Source: Baffinella frigidus (taxonomy: Eukaryota > Cryptophyceae > Cryptomonadales > Baffinellaceae). Taken from it: a stretch of 13,055 bases of DNA. The DNA lies in NCBI GenBank assembly GCA_026770585.1, contig MU646503.1, positions 237,744 to 250,798 of the forward strand, given 5' to 3'. Shown in pieces: positions 10,401 to 12,337 of the stretch. The translations under genes and the position numbers were made by a program. Numbering within the stretch: position 1 is the stretch's first letter; each line of letters begins with the position of its first letter. The notes beneath the pieces are model-generated. The model saw only the letters and a program-made list of their open reading frames with translations. It was not told where the DNA came from and ran no database searches.

Positions 10401-12337
10401 CCTGTGTCCCTACGGATTGCGTACCGTAGGAACAGGATGCTCTGACGGTCGTCCTGCGATTCCTACAATACATTTAGGCAGCGAATCTGGGTTATAGAGC
10501 GGGTCTTTCATTATTTCACACAATTCGGACCTCGACAAGCATTTTTGCGTGCAACCATTTCAGTCAACTTGTGTAGGAATTTTGTGAAATAAGTGAAACT
10601 TACTACAAACGTTGGCTGAAATGGATGAATTCTTCGATGCTTTTCGAGGTTTGAATCGTGTCAACTAATGAGAGACCCGCTCTATACATCACGGTGTTCA
10701 CCGCTGGATCATTTATTACGGTGTTCACCGCTGGATCATTTTTGCTTACCACACAGTGGGCTTTGAAAGGAAAAAAATGGACCGATCTGCAGAGCCCACT
10801 GTGTGGGCGATTCAGGGAGAGCTAGAAAGAAGATACGAAGAAGAACCTAGTACTGCTGTCACGTCCATATGCGCACCCCATAGTACTGATCACGTCCATA
10901 TGCACACCCCCTAGTACTGATCACGTCCTTAGGAACGCCATGTGCGAAGCCCTTTGTGTGGGTCTCGCGTTTTGGGGGGATTTTAGCGTGTTAGCTTTCA
11001 CGAGGGAATGTGCGCCATTTTGTTCGATTTCGAACCACTCCCGGCGGGAAATGACCCACACCGCATCCTCGATTCGGTCTACTTCGGGTCTTGTATCGAC
11101 ATCCCACACGAGGGTACCCAAGCACCCTTATCAAACATCGACTGTAGGCGTTTTGTACGGAGTCGGTCATGTGTCCGCCCGAAAAGCGGGAGAACACGTG
11201 ACCAAACATATGTAAATTACTACACACTACCTACTTGTACAGCTCCCCGAGTTTTAAAAAGGGTGTCTGGTCCGCCTCGTGTGGGTAGGATTTCGGCATT
11301 AGTAAGGCCTTACTAATGCGGTCCATCAATTTTCGGTCCATCTATTTTCGTGGTACTAATTGATAATTACTCGGTACAAAGACATTTAATTCACGAAAAT
11401 AGATGGACCGAACAGCGAAGCCCACTGTGTGGCCGGGCGCTGACCTCGTCGTCAACGCCGAGGTTGGCCAAATCCTGGTCCTGCATCGACATCAGGTCGC
11501 GCACCGTGTGACACCTGCCCAAAGTGGTCACGTCAACTTTTAGCACTCGCCAAAAGTTGCCACGTTCAAGAGCCGATTCGGTCTCACCAACTTGGTGTCA
11601 CGGGGCTCTTTTCCACCCGGAAGTTGACGGATTAGTACCACGGCCCCAGCATGTCAACTTTAGAATAGTCCGGCAGCGTCCACCGCGAGACCTGCCAAAA
11701 GCCATCACAGTCAACTTCGCCAAAAGTCATCACGTCAACTTCGCCGAAAGTCATCACGTCAACTTCGTCAAAAGTTGCCACGTCCGTGTCAACTTCGTCA
11801 ACCACCAACTTCGTTACCTTGGGGTCTTTTTGATACCTCCAGAAGCGTGCGTGATACTTTGAAACCTGCAAAATCGTGTGTGATACAGACCCGTCAACTT
11901 TGGAGCGGAAGTTGACAGAACCTGGTCTCACCAATTCATTGGTGAGCCCAAAAAGACTAACACCAAACACGGGGTGGAGGGTTTCAGTGGTACCCGCATT
12001 GTTCATACCGATTGTATAGATTGTATAACTACATGCGCATATTGATTGTATAGATTTTATATCTACATGTTTATATTGATAGTATAGAGAGTACAACTAC
12101 ATGTCTATAGTGATTGGGTGAAGTGTTTACCTACGGGGCGGAGGGGTTTTCAGTGGTACCCGCTGAAACCACGGGTTTCGGGTTTCGGGTTTCTGGTTTC
12201 TGGTTTCGGGTTTCTGGTTTCGGGTTTCGGGTTTCGGGTGTAGGGTGTAGGGTACCCGCAGTCAGTGAGCTTTTCGAGGAGCAGGTCTCCGAGGCCGAGG
12301 GGTTGCAGGAACGCCTTGCAACTCATGTCCATGTCAC
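848..12337 (-). CDS. Predicted multi-exon gene: SAM domain plus EF-hand protein (partial, both ends outside the window)
   Basis: This is the gene model formed by the nine minus-strand exons listed separately. Joined, they encode about 175 residues: a SAM domain (about 7-65), a charged helical linker (about 67-125), a full EF-hand (loop 134-145) and the first half of a second EF-hand (from 170). Every exon follows AG, precedes GT and ends in G. Intron phases are 2 for the first intron, then 0 for the next seven, and exon 9 ends in phase 1. Neither domain exists in any single frame; they appear only on splicing, which is the strongest support for the model. SAM domains mediate protein-protein or RNA contacts and EF-hands bind calcium, so a calcium-dependent adaptor is likely, with partner unknown. 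The model has no start or stop codon in the window. The gene could be a decaying copy, but no intact exon has a stop or frameshift. Confidence 0.75.
905..1300. repeat. Degenerate heptamer array, TTTCGGG then TTTGGGG
   Basis: The stretch is filled with TTTCGGG, TTCAGGT and related units, shifting to TTTGGGG from about 1205. It forms the intron between exons 8 and 9. Frames open on either strand here give only repeated FRVSGFG or NPKPQT strings, as expected from a seven-base repeat read in three frames. Confidence 0.9.
1305..1352 (-). pseudogene. Partial copy of exon 8, donor side
   Basis: The minus strand reads MRVALSKFGINQAAIS and stops at TTTCG, GTCAC, the same junction as exon 8. One base differs, a silent GCT to GCC. 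Upstream of ATG the exon body gives way to GA microsatellite (CT on plus, 1353-1473), so the acceptor side is gone. Confidence 0.7.
1353..1473. repeat. CT microsatellite (GA on the sense strand)
   Basis: About 120 bases of CT dinucleotide with short C and TTTCT interruptions. It starts exactly where the exon 8 copy loses its 5' half, and may have expanded from the purine-rich GAAGAGGGGGAGATG of that exon. The 207-codon minus frame across it is low complexity. Confidence 0.9.
1573..1650 (-). CDS. Exon 8: rest of EF-hand 1 loop and its F-helix
   Basis: The 78-base exon follows ACGCAG and precedes GTCAAC, and is in phase 0 at both ends. It opens with DNSAAIEEGE. Joined to the ID-E that ends exon 7, this completes a 12-residue EF-hand loop: Asp 1, Asp 3, Ser 5, Ile 8 and Glu 12 are all present, while position 6 is Ala, not the usual Gly. 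MRVALSKFGI then fits the F-helix, and NQAAIS leads into the next EF-hand. The intron interrupts the loop after its second residue. Three partial copies lie at 1305, 1822 and 2033. This is the only copy with both splice junctions and no stop. Confidence 0.78.
1705..1752. repeat. 48-base segment duplicated at 2225-2272
   Basis: The two copies share TTGGCCAGAGACGTT, ATTCATTCCACGACTCGAGG and GCAAGAAGG with about three differences. On the minus strand one frame is open in both (SSRGMNxRLWPT). The 2225 copy follows GCAG and is followed by TGTGTAAAG, so it could be an exon. It is not needed to join exons 7 and 8 and its phase does not fit there, so I treat it as a duplicated intron segment. Confidence 0.6.
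1756..1813. repeat. 58-base segment duplicated at 2466-2523
   Basis: The copies differ at about two positions. The minus strand is open in more than one frame (for example SHDQAWSRISR), and the copy here is followed by GTAAAA where the other has GCAAAA. Together with the 1705 segment and the exon 8 copies it forms a block that occurs twice between exons 7 and 8. An exon is possible but not required by the model. Confidence 0.6.
1822..1878 (-). pseudogene. Partial copy of exon 8, acceptor side, ending in a stop
   Basis: It follows ACGCAG like exon 8 and reads DNSAAIEEGEMRVALSKFG. It then meets TGA where exon 8 continues with ATC. The last third and the donor are missing. GGG to GGT is the only change within the shared codons and it is silent. 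Confidence 0.7.
2033..2068 (-). pseudogene. Partial copy of exon 8, acceptor side
   Basis: It follows CACACGCAG and reads DNSAVIEEGEMR before running into TTTCGGG-type repeat. One substitution is A to V and one is silent. No donor is present. Confidence 0.65.
2124..2206. repeat. Spaced direct repeat around GGGG-n-TACCCC
   Basis: TGGGGCTACTACCCCAATAG and TGGGGACATTACCCCATGTA lie about 57 bases apart, each followed by GGATC. Each core can form a small stem (GGGG/CCCC). No coding frame is supported here. Confidence 0.45.
2279..2459. repeat. Inverted repeat of about 17 bases with an internal direct repeat
   Basis: CCTACCCTAACACA at the left is matched by its complement TGTGTTAGGGTAGG at the right. 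Between them TACCCTCCACACATACTC occurs at 2316-2333 and 2402-2419. This fits a degenerate non-autonomous element. The arms also contain a telomere-like ACCCTAA. Confidence 0.5.
2535..2582. repeat. Perfect 18-base hairpin containing TTTCGGG
   Basis: Bases 2535-2552 and 2565-2582 are exact reverse complements with a 12-base loop. Each arm combines GGAGCGC with AAAACCCGAAA, so the stem joins unique bases to a heptamer unit. Confidence 0.75.
2593..2690. other. Non-repeat island with open frames on both strands, unassigned
   Basis: This island lacks the heptamer repeat. On the minus strand an AG-to-GT stretch could encode GAGACSVWVSMDQ in phase 0. On the plus strand LILVNKIDEKSRN resembles exon 7's LFNEIDE plus its flank, so it may be an inverted, diverged piece of the exon 7 donor side. 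Neither reading is strong, and the model joins exon 7 to exon 8 well without it. Confidence 0.3.
2700..3230. repeat. TTTCGGG/TATCGGG array with diverged exon 7 ends
   Basis: The units are TTTCGGG, TATCGGG, TTTCTGG and ATTCGGG. Two short islands at 2890-2917 and 3083-3106 match the last codons of exon 7 and its donor on the minus strand (LFNEIDE, GTCCCTCG in the second). Two others, near 2740-2770 and 2985-3020, share a different motif, GGCGAG or GCCGAG followed by GTCTGGCCCCGC. These are donor-side leftovers in intron repeat. Confidence 0.7.
3236..3304 (-). CDS. Exon 7: end of linker and E-helix of EF-hand 1
   Basis: The 69-base exon follows CCCTAG and precedes GTCTCT, 23 codons in phase 0 at both ends. 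It opens VGLKAAGAQQDAALR, a helix-prone stretch. LFNEIDE follows, the classic E-helix end and first two loop residues of an EF-hand. The next exon in the model begins DNSAAIEEGE, so splicing completes the loop exactly. Partial copies surround it at 2890, 3083, 3549, 3702, 4017 and 4167, all on the same strand. Only this copy has both junctions. The acceptor TAG is itself part of a TTTAGGG-like unit. Confidence 0.8.
3359..3545. repeat. TTCAGGG array with TTCAGTG subarray
   Basis: Eight or more near-perfect TTCAGGG heptamers are followed by about five TTCAGTG units, then TTCAGGG again. The internal homogeneity suggests recent local expansion compared with the more mixed arrays nearby. Confidence 0.9.
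3549..3593 (-). pseudogene. Partial copy of exon 7, acceptor side, silent changes only
   Basis: It follows TTTTTTCAG and reads VGLKAAGAQQDAALRN, identical in protein to exon 7 over 16 codons. Six codons differ (Leu, Lys, Ala, Gln, Ala, Arg), all at the third position and all silent. The NLFNEIDE end and donor are replaced by heptamer repeat. Confidence 0.75.
3702..3725 (-). pseudogene. Short copy of exon 7, acceptor side
   Basis: It follows GAATCGCAG and reads VGLKVAGA before telomere-like repeat takes over. The same upstream GAATCGCAG sits before the copies of exon 3 at 10122 and 10453, so the acceptor flank is shared between different exons. Confidence 0.55.
3768..3843. repeat. Inverted telomere-like array (CCTAAAC, CCTCAAA)
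   Basis: C-rich on the plus strand, opposite to the arrays on both sides. It ends beside a short inverted match to the exon 7 start (CAGGTGGGGCTC at 3846), so a small piece of exon-plus-repeat appears to have been flipped. Confidence 0.8.
3888..4012. repeat. TTTCGGG array
   Basis: Around fourteen TTTCGGG units with two TTCAGGG and a closing pair of TTTAGGG. It is among the cleanest TTTCGGG runs in the window. Confidence 0.9.
4017..4058 (-). pseudogene. Partial copy of exon 7 with lost acceptor and frameshift
   Basis: The minus strand reads VGFKTAGAQQDAA, then loses one base relative to exon 7. The upstream CAG is CAA here, so the normal acceptor is gone. Of the differences two change the residue (L to F, A to T) and two are silent. 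Confidence 0.65.
4167..4190 (-). pseudogene. Short copy of exon 7, acceptor side
   Basis: It follows AATCGCAG and reads VGLNAAGA before entering repeat. It is the copy of this exon furthest from the intact one. Confidence 0.5.
4205..4353. repeat. TTTGGGG-type telomere-like array
   Basis: Mostly TTTGGGG with TTTAGGG and TGTGGGG variants. It ends two bases before the donor GT of exon 6, so the repeat makes up the intron almost from its first base. Confidence 0.9.
4358..4399 (-). CDS. Exon 6: linker helix (FTEWKKLRELAVEK)
   Basis: A 42-base exon of 14 codons, phase 0 at both ends. It follows CCGTAG and precedes GTCAAC. FTEWKKLRELAVEK is an amphipathic, charged helix in the linker between the SAM domain and the EF-hands. 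Upstream exon 5 ends GENLKNK and downstream exon 7 begins VGLKAAG, so the junctions extend one helical stretch. No duplicate of this exon was found. It is the only one of the nine whose acceptor AG is not followed by G. Confidence 0.65.
4540..4690 (-). repeat. Dispersed repeat, inverted copy of about 9965-10105
   Basis: The reverse complement shares CTCCTCGTCC, TTCCACGTCCGAT and CCGGGTACAAA with 10030-10095, and TTTCGTTT with TGGTAC further out. A short direct match (CAGGTCAT-AGTC-GAATTTC) lies at 4518 and 9951, so each copy carries both orientations. No coding role is visible. Confidence 0.55.
4752..4870. mobile_element. MITE-like hairpin, 119 bases
   Basis: ACAGGGGTACCTCGCTTATA at the left pairs with its near-complement at the right end (TATGAGCGAGGTAGCCCTGT). 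The arms continue through AGAAAC and the C/G run to about 46 bases. It sits after a copy of the motif CAGC-TTTGAGA that also borders 5786 and 6551. No clear target-site duplication is visible. Confidence 0.75.
4970..5019. repeat. Inverted repeat CTCAGGCAGAGCTAGG / CCTAGCTCTGCCTCAG
   Basis: Sixteen-base arms with one mismatch flank 18 bases. The same arm sequence occurs singly at 5168, 5658, 6010 and 8872, so it looks like the terminal repeat of a small element family. Confidence 0.65.
5005..5160. repeat. Dispersed repeat unit with GTCAACTTTGGAGCGG, copy 1
   Basis: After CTCTGCCTCAG come GGCATGCTAGGTCCACGGTA, two tandem versions of GTCAAC-t-t-GGAG-GAAAA followed by AGCCCGGGCTCACC, and a small GGTGCACC end. 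Other copies lie at 5650-5785, 6003-6095, 11563-11690 (inverted) and near 11889. The unit occupies introns and has no coding frame shared among copies. Confidence 0.6.
5192..5234 (-). pseudogene. Exon 5 copy split by an insertion
   Basis: The minus strand reads TRFAAIGENLKNK, then AAG, GTCGCTCCCTC as in exon 5. The preceding ALVEA part lies at about 5650-5672, separated by some 415 bases that match nothing else in the window. Several differences from exon 5 are silent (GCC/GCG, GGT/GGA, GAG/GAA). Confidence 0.65.
5235..5649. other. AT-rich insertion inside an exon 5 copy
   Basis: The sequence is markedly AT-rich, without heptamers, and interrupts the exon 5 copy between GTGGAGGC and CACGCGATTC (sense strand). 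I see no terminal inverted repeat, target duplication or open frame longer than about 40 codons. It may be a decayed transposon or a relic intron. It lacks an AG at the expected acceptor side. Confidence 0.5.
5650..5785. repeat. Dispersed repeat unit, copy 2
   Basis: It carries the exon 5 copy's ALVEA codons, then GCTCTGCCTCAG, TTGGCTGACT, AAGTTGACACGCTGGGCCCA, GTCAACTTTGGAGC and CGAATCAGCGTTGA. It ends where the hairpin element at 5786 begins, which appears to have been inserted just before the next GAGG-AGCGACC exon copy. Confidence 0.6.
5786..5946. mobile_element. MITE-like element with CCACACAG terminal repeats
   Basis: CCACACAGAGGGCTACGAAG at the left mirrors CTTCGAAGTCCGCTGTGTGG at the right with few mismatches. 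The body contains CGTAGGACCCCCCCTATG and a CCCTACG/CGTAGGG stem. Related pieces lie at 54-113, 10222-10430 and 10749-10806. It interrupts the dispersed repeat between GCGTTGA and GAGGAAGCGACC. Confidence 0.8.
5957..6028 (-). pseudogene. Copy of exon 5 (ALVESTRFLAKGEHLKNK)
   Basis: The minus strand reads ALVESTRFLAKGEHLKNK and ends AAG, GTCGCTTCCTC, as exon 5 does. Three residues differ from exon 5 (A to S, A to L, N to H) and two changes are silent. Upstream of ALVE it has TEADL in frame in place of exon 5's VNYT, shared with the copy at 5650. No phase-0 acceptor precedes it. Confidence 0.65.
6003..6095. repeat. Dispersed repeat unit, copy 3 (shortened)
   Basis: CTCTGCCTCAG is followed by TTGGCTGA, a deletion of the GTTGAC-to-GTCAAC segment, then AAGGAGCCCCATCTCC and AGACCGAATCAGCGTTTGA. 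It overlaps the 5' side of the exon 5 copy at 5957. Confidence 0.55.
6201..6240 (-). pseudogene. Copy of exon 5, donor side, with one-base indel
   Basis: GENLKNK followed by AAG, GTCGCGCC is preserved, with silent changes at Glu, Lys and Ala relative to other copies. Upstream, one extra base shifts the frame, so TRFAA reads ASPVL. Confidence 0.6.
6354..6369. repeat. 16-base palindrome GGTGACCATGGTCACC
   Basis: A perfect palindrome, flanked by further CCATGGTCACC units at 6338 and 6366 that extend the symmetry. GTGAC/GTCAC half-sites like these can bind homodimeric proteins, but here the location is an intron and the role is unknown. Confidence 0.7.
6377..6470. repeat. Inverted telomere-like array (CCCTCAA, CCCTAAA)
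   Basis: Four CCCTCAA units, then mixed CCCTAAA and CCCAAAC. It is C-rich on plus, opposite to the array at 6639-6670. Confidence 0.85.
6572..6637 (-). CDS. Exon 5: linker helix (ALVEATRFAAKGENLKNK)
   Basis: The 66-base exon follows ACCCAG and precedes GTCGCT, 22 codons in phase 0 at both ends. It reads VNYT then ALVEATRFAAKGENLKNK, a helix-prone stretch between the SAM domain and the EF-hands. Three other copies lie at 5192, 5957 and 6201, but only this one keeps an acceptor in the right phase. Upstream of the acceptor is TTTAGGG-type repeat (CCTAACCCAG on the sense strand), so this acceptor also arises at the edge of a telomere-like unit. The donor flank GTCGCTCCCTC is conserved in all four copies. 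Confidence 0.72.
6639..6808. repeat. TTTGGGG array, then 15-base GGTAATTGGGTTTCG tandem repeat
   Basis: A short TTTGGGG run precedes a unique segment, followed at 6734-6808 by about five units of TTTCGGGTAATTGGG, the last two diverging. The unit looks like a TTTCGGG heptamer with an added GTAATTGG. Confidence 0.85.
6938..7068. mobile_element. MITE-like element with TCGGACCA ends
   Basis: The 23-base ends 6938-6960 and 7046-7068 are inverted with three mismatches (core CAGAATCTGTCC). Inside, CGTAAGATAGCATC is mirrored by CCTAAGATAG near the right end. No coding frame. Confidence 0.7.
7378..7550. mobile_element. MITE-like hairpin, 59-base arms
   Basis: Arms 7378-7436 and 7492-7550 are inverted with about five mismatches (GGTAATTGTTGTCC, TTTTGGACGTG). 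The spacer carries the recurring motif GTCCATCTA followed by AAATATTTTAA. Short open frames in both arms mirror each other and are a by-product of the palindrome. Confidence 0.8.
7598..7774. mobile_element. MITE-like near-complete palindrome, 177 bases
   Basis: TTAGAGCGCTTTGCAGAGAA at the left is mirrored at the right end, and the symmetry continues through AGTTGGCCAC and AATTGGAGCC-TTTTGTC almost to the centre (GAGAAAC / TTTCTC). It contains the GTCAACTTTGGAG motif seen in the dispersed repeats. Confidence 0.8.
7797..7849. repeat. Two adjacent GTCAAC/GTTGAC palindromes
   Basis: 7797-7823 is GATCAGTCAAC, CGTCT, GTTGACTGATC. 7829-7849 is CAGTCAACAG, G, CTGTTGACTG. Both stems are perfect, and they share the hexamer pair enriched across 5000-12000. 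A stem-loop or a binding site for a dimeric protein is possible. Confidence 0.75.
7874..7903 (-). CDS. Exon 4: micro-exon (AGQEARFINK)
   Basis: Thirty bases, ten codons, phase 0 at both ends, after TTCGCAG and before GTTATG. It reads AGQEARFINK and continues exon 3, which ends AANAGQ. A second acceptor nine bases on (GGGCAG, then GAG; exon 7874-7894) would give EARFINK and avoid repeating AGQ, so the true start is undecided. The island is GC-rich amid AT-richer intron. It is the smallest and least certain exon, and the phases would also allow its omission. Confidence 0.5.
8003..8154. mobile_element. MITE-like element with CCGCTGCCGAGCGAG ends
   Basis: The 15-base ends 8003-8017 and 8140-8154 are inverted with one mismatch. 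Inside are a CCCTACGG/CCGTAGGG stem (8051-8073) and a GCCAAG/CTTGGC stem (about 8096-8121), plus GTCCATCTA and the CCGTAGGAACCCCC core shared with 5786 and 10236. A 111-codon minus frame crosses it but extends well outside and shows no family motif. Confidence 0.75.
8276..8437. mobile_element. MITE-like hairpin, 71-base arms, four mismatches
   Basis: Arms 8276-8346 and 8367-8437 are inverted with four mismatches around a 20-base loop that contains CCTAGGATCC. This is the best-matched large hairpin in the window, so perhaps the youngest. It includes CCTACCGTAGGCC, related to the CCGTAGG core of other elements. The flanks show no clear target duplication. Confidence 0.85.
8440..9060. other. Intron segment without gene; GTTGAC-rich repeats
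   Basis: No exon or element boundary is clear here. ATTTGGTCAA/ACTTGGTCAA followed by GTTGACGTTTGGTAAAAG occurs at 8938-8977 and at 7923-7961, a direct repeat of about 40 bases. CCAGTTTTGCCCAGGCAGAG at 8867 resembles 4961-4985, including its flank. GTCCATCTA occurs at 8651. Confidence 0.6.
9079..9240. repeat. TTTAGGG telomere-type array
   Basis: From 9120 to 9178 there are about eight perfect TTTAGGG units in a row, the longest uninterrupted run of the canonical unit in the window. Degenerate TTTGGGG/GGGTTGG units follow. It lies inside the intron between exons 3 and 4, so it is interstitial. Confidence 0.9.
9244..9300. repeat. 29-base tandem duplication
   Basis: GGGTTGAGCCCTTGACGTTT followed by GAATACAG occurs twice, identical, with period 29. 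It starts within a TTTAGGG-type unit. Confidence 0.85.
9316..9442. repeat. About 127-base direct repeat, second copy at 9685-9812
   Basis: Both copies contain ATTCTGCCTGAAGTGGACAA, GCAACTTCTGACGCCAA, TATGCATTTCGAGCATTTA and end with the donor side of exon 3. Differences are few. The second copy leads directly into intact exon 3, so the first is a duplication of the intron flank plus the exon end. Confidence 0.85.
9422..9442 (-). pseudogene. Exon 3 copy, donor side
   Basis: The minus strand reads LAANAGQ followed by GTTGTGAGCCCC, matching the end of exon 3 and its flank. The 5' half is replaced by TTTAGGG-type repeat. Confidence 0.65.
9446..9640. repeat. TTTAGGG-type arrays with a TGTACCG island
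   Basis: Degenerate TTTAGGG and TTTGGGG units on both sides of a short island at about 9498-9535 with GTGTACCGTGACGTGTATGT. TGTACCG is also the start of each exon 9 junction (reverse of GGTACA), but no exon body is attached here. Confidence 0.8.
9657..9677 (-). pseudogene. Exon 3 copy, donor side
   Basis: It reads LAANAGQ followed by GTTACGAGCCCC. The acceptor half is missing. It directly abuts the second copy of the 127-base repeat. Confidence 0.65.
9791..9838 (-). CDS. Exon 3: last helix of the SAM domain
   Basis: The 48-base exon follows TCACAG and precedes GTTGCG, 16 codons in phase 0 at both ends: DDRQSILFRLAANAGQ. Spliced after exon 2 (LGVDDE), it gives LGVDDEDDRQSIL, the SAM pattern in which LGI, a short turn and a basic residue lead into the final helix (R-x-x-I-L). 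Four partial copies exist. Those at 9422 and 9657 keep only the donor half and those at 10102 and 10433 only the acceptor half; this is the only one with both. All codon differences in the acceptor-half copies are silent. Confidence 0.8.
9950..10105 (+). repeat. Dispersed repeat, partner of 4540-4690
   Basis: It carries CAGGTCATGAGTCAGAATTT, GGTTCGTTTCCTGGTAC, CTCCTCGTCCGTTCCACGTC and CCGGGTACAAA, which align with the reverse complement of the copy between exons 5 and 6. No frame is conserved between the two. Confidence 0.55.
10102..10122 (-). pseudogene. Exon 3 copy, acceptor side
   Basis: It follows GAATCGCAG and reads DDRQSILF, then TAA. Relative to exon 3 only silent changes occur (CTC to CTG, TTC to TTT). 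Confidence 0.65.
10222..10430. mobile_element. Head-to-head pair of CCACACAG-family fragments forming a large inverted repeat
   Basis: Arms 10236-10284 and 10381-10430 are inverted (CCTACGGTA, CCGTAGGGAC, TTCCTACGGATAAGG) with few mismatches. CCACACAGCGGGCTTCGAAG at 10324 is the left end of the family at 5786, and an inverted CCACACAG begins at 10220. The right part stops where the exon 3 copy begins, so this is two truncated copies facing each other or one rearranged element. Confidence 0.7.
10433..10453 (-). pseudogene. Exon 3 copy, acceptor side
   Basis: It follows GAATCGCAG and reads DDRQSILF with two silent changes (CGC to CGT, CTC to CTG). The rest is replaced by the hairpin element at 10381-10430. 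Confidence 0.65.
10493..10686. mobile_element. MITE-like element, 194 bases, about 75-base arms
   Basis: TATAGAGCGGGTCT at the left is mirrored by AGACCCGCTCTATA at the right. The symmetry continues imperfectly through ACCTCGA-AAGCAT and CCATTTCAG-CAAC. No coding frame. Confidence 0.8.
10691..10744. repeat. 27-base tandem duplication
   Basis: ACGGTGTTCACCGCTGGATC followed by ATTT occurs twice with period 27, next to the right end of the 10493-10686 element. Confidence 0.85.
10749..10806. mobile_element. Miniature CCACACAGTGGGCT element, 58 bases
   Basis: The ends CCACACAGTGGGCT and AGCCCACTGTGTGG are perfect inverted repeats of 14 bases. The interior ATGGACCGATCTGC resembles the segment before the single right end at 11414 (ATGGACCGAACAGC), so both derive from one family. 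Confidence 0.8.
10848..10939. repeat. Tandem repeat of 31-33 bases, three units
   Basis: TAGTACTG, GTCACGTCCATATGC (or ATCACGTCC) and CACCCC recur at 10848, 10881 and 10912; the third is diverged. Period 33 then 31. Confidence 0.75.
10980..11127 (-). other. Possible coding island (VWDVDTRPEVDRIEDAVW), unplaced
   Basis: On the minus strand, after GATAAG, one frame reads GTLVWDVDTRPEVDRIED, then AVWVISRREWFEIEQNG and on to about 10930 with no stop. The composition looks protein-like. However, open frames on the plus strand overlap it, no duplicate exists to test it, and the junction between exons 2 and 3 already yields a correct SAM domain. It could be a relic of an inserted gene. I recognise no family. 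Confidence 0.3.
11296..11319. repeat. Perfect 24-base palindrome
   Basis: GCATTAGTAAGG is followed at once by its complement CCTTACTAATGC, without a spacer. It lies 14 bases before the hairpin at 11334. Confidence 0.85.
11334..11410. mobile_element. MITE-like hairpin with perfect CGGTCCATCTATTTTCGTG ends
   Basis: The 19-base ends are perfect inverted repeats. Inside, GGTACTAATTGA and TTACTCGGTAC add partial symmetry. The end carries GTCCATCTA, the motif repeated at 7162, 7453, 8028 and 8651, which may mark ends or relics of the same family. Directly after it lies a solitary AGCCCACTGTGTGG right end of the other family. Confidence 0.8.
11445..11514 (-). CDS. Exon 2: centre of the SAM domain
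   Basis: The 70-base exon follows GGGCAG and precedes GTCAGC. Its first base completes the Gly codon begun in exon 1 (phase 2), then it reads CHTVRDLMSMQDQDLANLG and VDDE, ending in phase 0. DLMSMQDQDLANLGV matches the core SAM motif, in which L-x-x-L/M precedes an acidic D/E-x-D-L and LGI/V. Placed between exons 1 and 3 it gives a domain of normal length. No copy of this exon was found. A CCACACAG-type element end lies about a dozen bases downstream of its donor (sense direction). Confidence 0.82.
11563..11690 (-). repeat. Dispersed repeat unit, inverted copy
   Basis: On the minus strand it reads GACTATTCTAAAGTTGACATG, then GGGGCCGTGGTACTAATCCG, GTCAAC, AAAAGAGCCCCGTG, ACCAAGTTGGTGAGACCGAA. 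This aligns with 5030-5160 and 5690-5780 in order. A further partial unit in plus orientation starts near 11889. Confidence 0.6.
11703..11800. repeat. 24-base tandem repeat CATCACGTCAACTTCGCCAA
   Basis: Units of 25, 24 and 24 bases end at 11775, with a diverged continuation to about 11800. Each contains GTCAACTTCG and AAAGT. On the minus strand the period of 24 yields an octapeptide repeat (EVDVMTFG) in a 154-codon open frame, an effect of the period being divisible by three. Confidence 0.85.
11971..11997. repeat. Direct repeat flanking the 34-base array (partner 12135-12163)
   Basis: GGGGTGGAGGGTTTCAGTGG plus TACCCGC recurs as GGGGCGGAGGGGTTTTCAGT plus GGTACCCGC. The last bases, GGTACCCGC, are identical to the donor junction of exon 1 (TGCGG, GTACC on the sense strand), so these may be very short junction copies. 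Confidence 0.6.
12007..12108. repeat. 34-base AT-rich tandem repeat, three units
   Basis: Units 12007-12040, 12041-12074 and 12075-12108 share ATTGTATAGA and CTACATG. It is strongly AT-rich compared with its surroundings. Confidence 0.85.
12170..12250. repeat. TTTCGGG/TTTCTGG array ending in GTGTAGG
   Basis: About nine heptamers, then two GTGTAGG units, reaching within five bases of the exon 1 donor. As with exons 6 and 9 the intron becomes heptamer repeat almost at once after the GT. Confidence 0.9.
12256..12337 (-). CDS. Exon 1 of the model: first half of the SAM domain
   Basis: The 82-base exon follows GTGGCAG and precedes GTACCC. It begins with two bases of a split codon and reads DMDMSCKAFLQPLGLGD, then LLLEKLTDC and GG of a split Gly. 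FLQPLGLGDLLLEKL fits the SAM start (F/W-L, L-G-L, then a helix). A preceding exon is implied by the phase and must lie upstream, probably past the right edge. A diverged copy at 12721-12791 shows which bases belong to the exon. Its homology covers ATGAGnTGCAA to the donor, so the first four codons are less certain. Confidence 0.75.

Noticed and set aside
11632-12096. A 154-codon minus frame with octapeptide repeat EVDVMTFG
   Set aside because: It is a read-through of the inverted dispersed repeat, the 24-base array and the 34-base AT-rich array. The period of 24 keeps it open. No domain or junction support.
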